A stretch of DNA of 14,343 nucleotides from an uncultured Microbacteriaceae bacterium (GTDB lineage: Bacteria > Actinomycetota > Actinomycetes > Actinomycetales > Microbacteriaceae): the NCBI GenBank assembly GCA_946481135.1, contig CAMLMQ010000058.1, forward strand, positions 1 to 14,343, written 5' to 3'. Below the pieces are notes generated by a model. That model was given only the letters and a program-made list of their open reading frames with translations, did no database searches and was not told the DNA's origin. Shown here piece after piece: positions 14,070 to 14,343 of the stretch. The position numbers and the translations under genes were made by a program. Position 1 is the stretch's first letter. Each line of letters begins with the position of its first letter.

Positions 14070-14105
14070 TCAGCAGCAGATGCCGCCGCAGCATTCCTCG
14101 TTCAT
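14070..14105 (-). CDS. 11-residue Cys-rich peptide MNEECCGGICC (leader or metal-binding peptide)
   Basis: A short ORF of 11 codons plus TGA encoding MNEECCGGICC. It has the strongest ribosome site in the window: AAGGAG seven bases before ATG. Four of the 11 codons are Cys (all TGC) in two adjacent pairs, and the acidic NEE precedes them. It lies between ArsR-type operators and a hairpin, upstream of the ArsN-like gene on the same strand. Two roles fit: a leader peptide whose Cys codons make translation, and hence downstream expression, depend on cysteine supply (as reported for polycysteine leader ORFs in mycobacteria), or a peptide whose vicinal thiols bind As(III). No homologue was checked. 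Confidence 0.62.
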   Translation of the reverse strand: MNEECCGGICC

Positions 14106-14120
14106 GATGATTCTCCTTCC

Positions 14121-14189
14121 ATCGACGGGCGTCGATGTTCACCACCGTGGCGTAAACATCGACGTCTGTCAATATCGATGTTCATCGAT
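14121..14189. promoter_or_regulatory. Three ArsR-type operator sites in the divergent arsR/peptide promoter region
   Basis: ATCGA-N6-TCGAT occurs at 14121-14136 and 14174-14189, and ATCGA-N6-TCAAT at 14158-14173, directly abutting the third site. The spacing is identical each time. On the minus strand a consensus -35 TTGACA (14172-14167) lies inside the middle site; with 17 bp spacing the -10 would be the weak CACGGT (14149-14144). On the plus strand the rightmost site covers the region just upstream of the arsR -10-like box. One repressor could therefore silence both directions. Confidence 0.72.
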
Positions 14190-14210
14190 GAAGTGTGGCA
14201 GGATGAGCGC

Positions 14211-14343
14211 ATGCCCGTGGCCGAGCTCATCCCCCTGCGCGACCTCGCGTCGTGCTGCGCCCCGCTCACCCGGGAACCCCTCGCCGCGCAGAACGCCGAG
14301 AGCCTCGCCCGCTCGCTCAAAGCCCTCTCCGACCCGGCGCGGC
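14211..14343 (+). CDS. arsR: ArsR-family As(III)-responsive repressor (C-terminus cut by window edge)
   Basis: The first 44 residues of a winged-helix repressor: MPVAELIPLRDLASCCAPLT, then REPLAAQNAESLARSLKALS, then DPAR before the edge. The vicinal Cys15-Cys16 pair lies at the same residue numbers as the As(III)-binding pair of Corynebacterium glutamicum ArsR, and LKALSDPARL is the family hallmark just before the DNA-binding helices. The third As(III) ligand would lie beyond the window. The ATG at 14211 has no Shine-Dalgarno; CAGGAT lies six bases upstream, suggesting a leaderless transcript. It diverges from the Cys-rich peptide and acetyltransferase. Further ars genes (pump, arsenate reductase) may follow but cannot be seen. 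Confidence 0.88.
   Translation, partial: MPVAELIPLRDLASCCAPLTREPLAAQNAESLARSLKALSDPAR

Overview
The window comes from a high-GC actinobacterium, most likely a member of the Microbacteriaceae. The evidence is the paired clpP1-clpP2 genes, an F420-type LLM oxidoreductase of the Fgd family, a TPR_5-type protein, an ArsR regulator with a Corynebacterium-like Cys15-Cys16 pair, very high GC with GC-ending codons, and several genes whose -10 box lies six bases before the start codon (leaderless style). No rRNA, CRISPR array, transposase or integrase was found.

Layout. 1-1149 (minus): clpP1 and clpP2, with clpP2 cut by the left edge. 1263-2608 (plus): a TPR protein overlapping an SMP-30/gluconolactonase protein, convergent with a one-helix membrane protein (2612-3583, minus). 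3662-4667 (minus): a MarR-type regulator and a DUF1697 protein, with two hairpin structures upstream. 4838-6317 (minus): trigger factor (tig) and tRNA-Pro(TGG). In many actinobacteria tig directly precedes clpP1-clpP2; here about 3.7 kb of unrelated genes lies between them. 6397-8156: a MerR regulator with a coupled membrane protein, divergent from a thioredoxin-reductase-like flavoprotein, with a perfect 22-bp dyad between them. 8202-9350: a small acidic protein abutting an F420-dependent oxidoreductase.

tRNA-Gly(TCC) at 9451-9524 marks the left border of a compositionally different block (about 9525-11927). It carries a HEPN-type nuclease, an orphan Rhs C-terminal tip and a two-helix membrane protein that may be its partner. 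The HEPN and Rhs genes meet head to head at an apparent recombination scar near 10356. Normal high-GC backbone resumes with a conserved hypothetical gene (11928-12344), a PPK2 polyphosphate kinase and a 59-residue protein.

The right edge is an arsenic-response locus. An ArsR repressor (plus, cut by the window end) diverges from an 11-codon Cys-rich ORF (MNEECCGGICC). That ORF is followed by a 12-bp GC-rich hairpin and then a GNAT acetyltransferase resembling ArsN1/phosphinothricin acetyltransferases. Three ATCGA-N6-TC(G/A)AT sites lie between arsR and the peptide. The peptide with its hairpin, either a Cys-codon attenuator or an As(III)-binding peptide, is the most promising undescribed element in the window.
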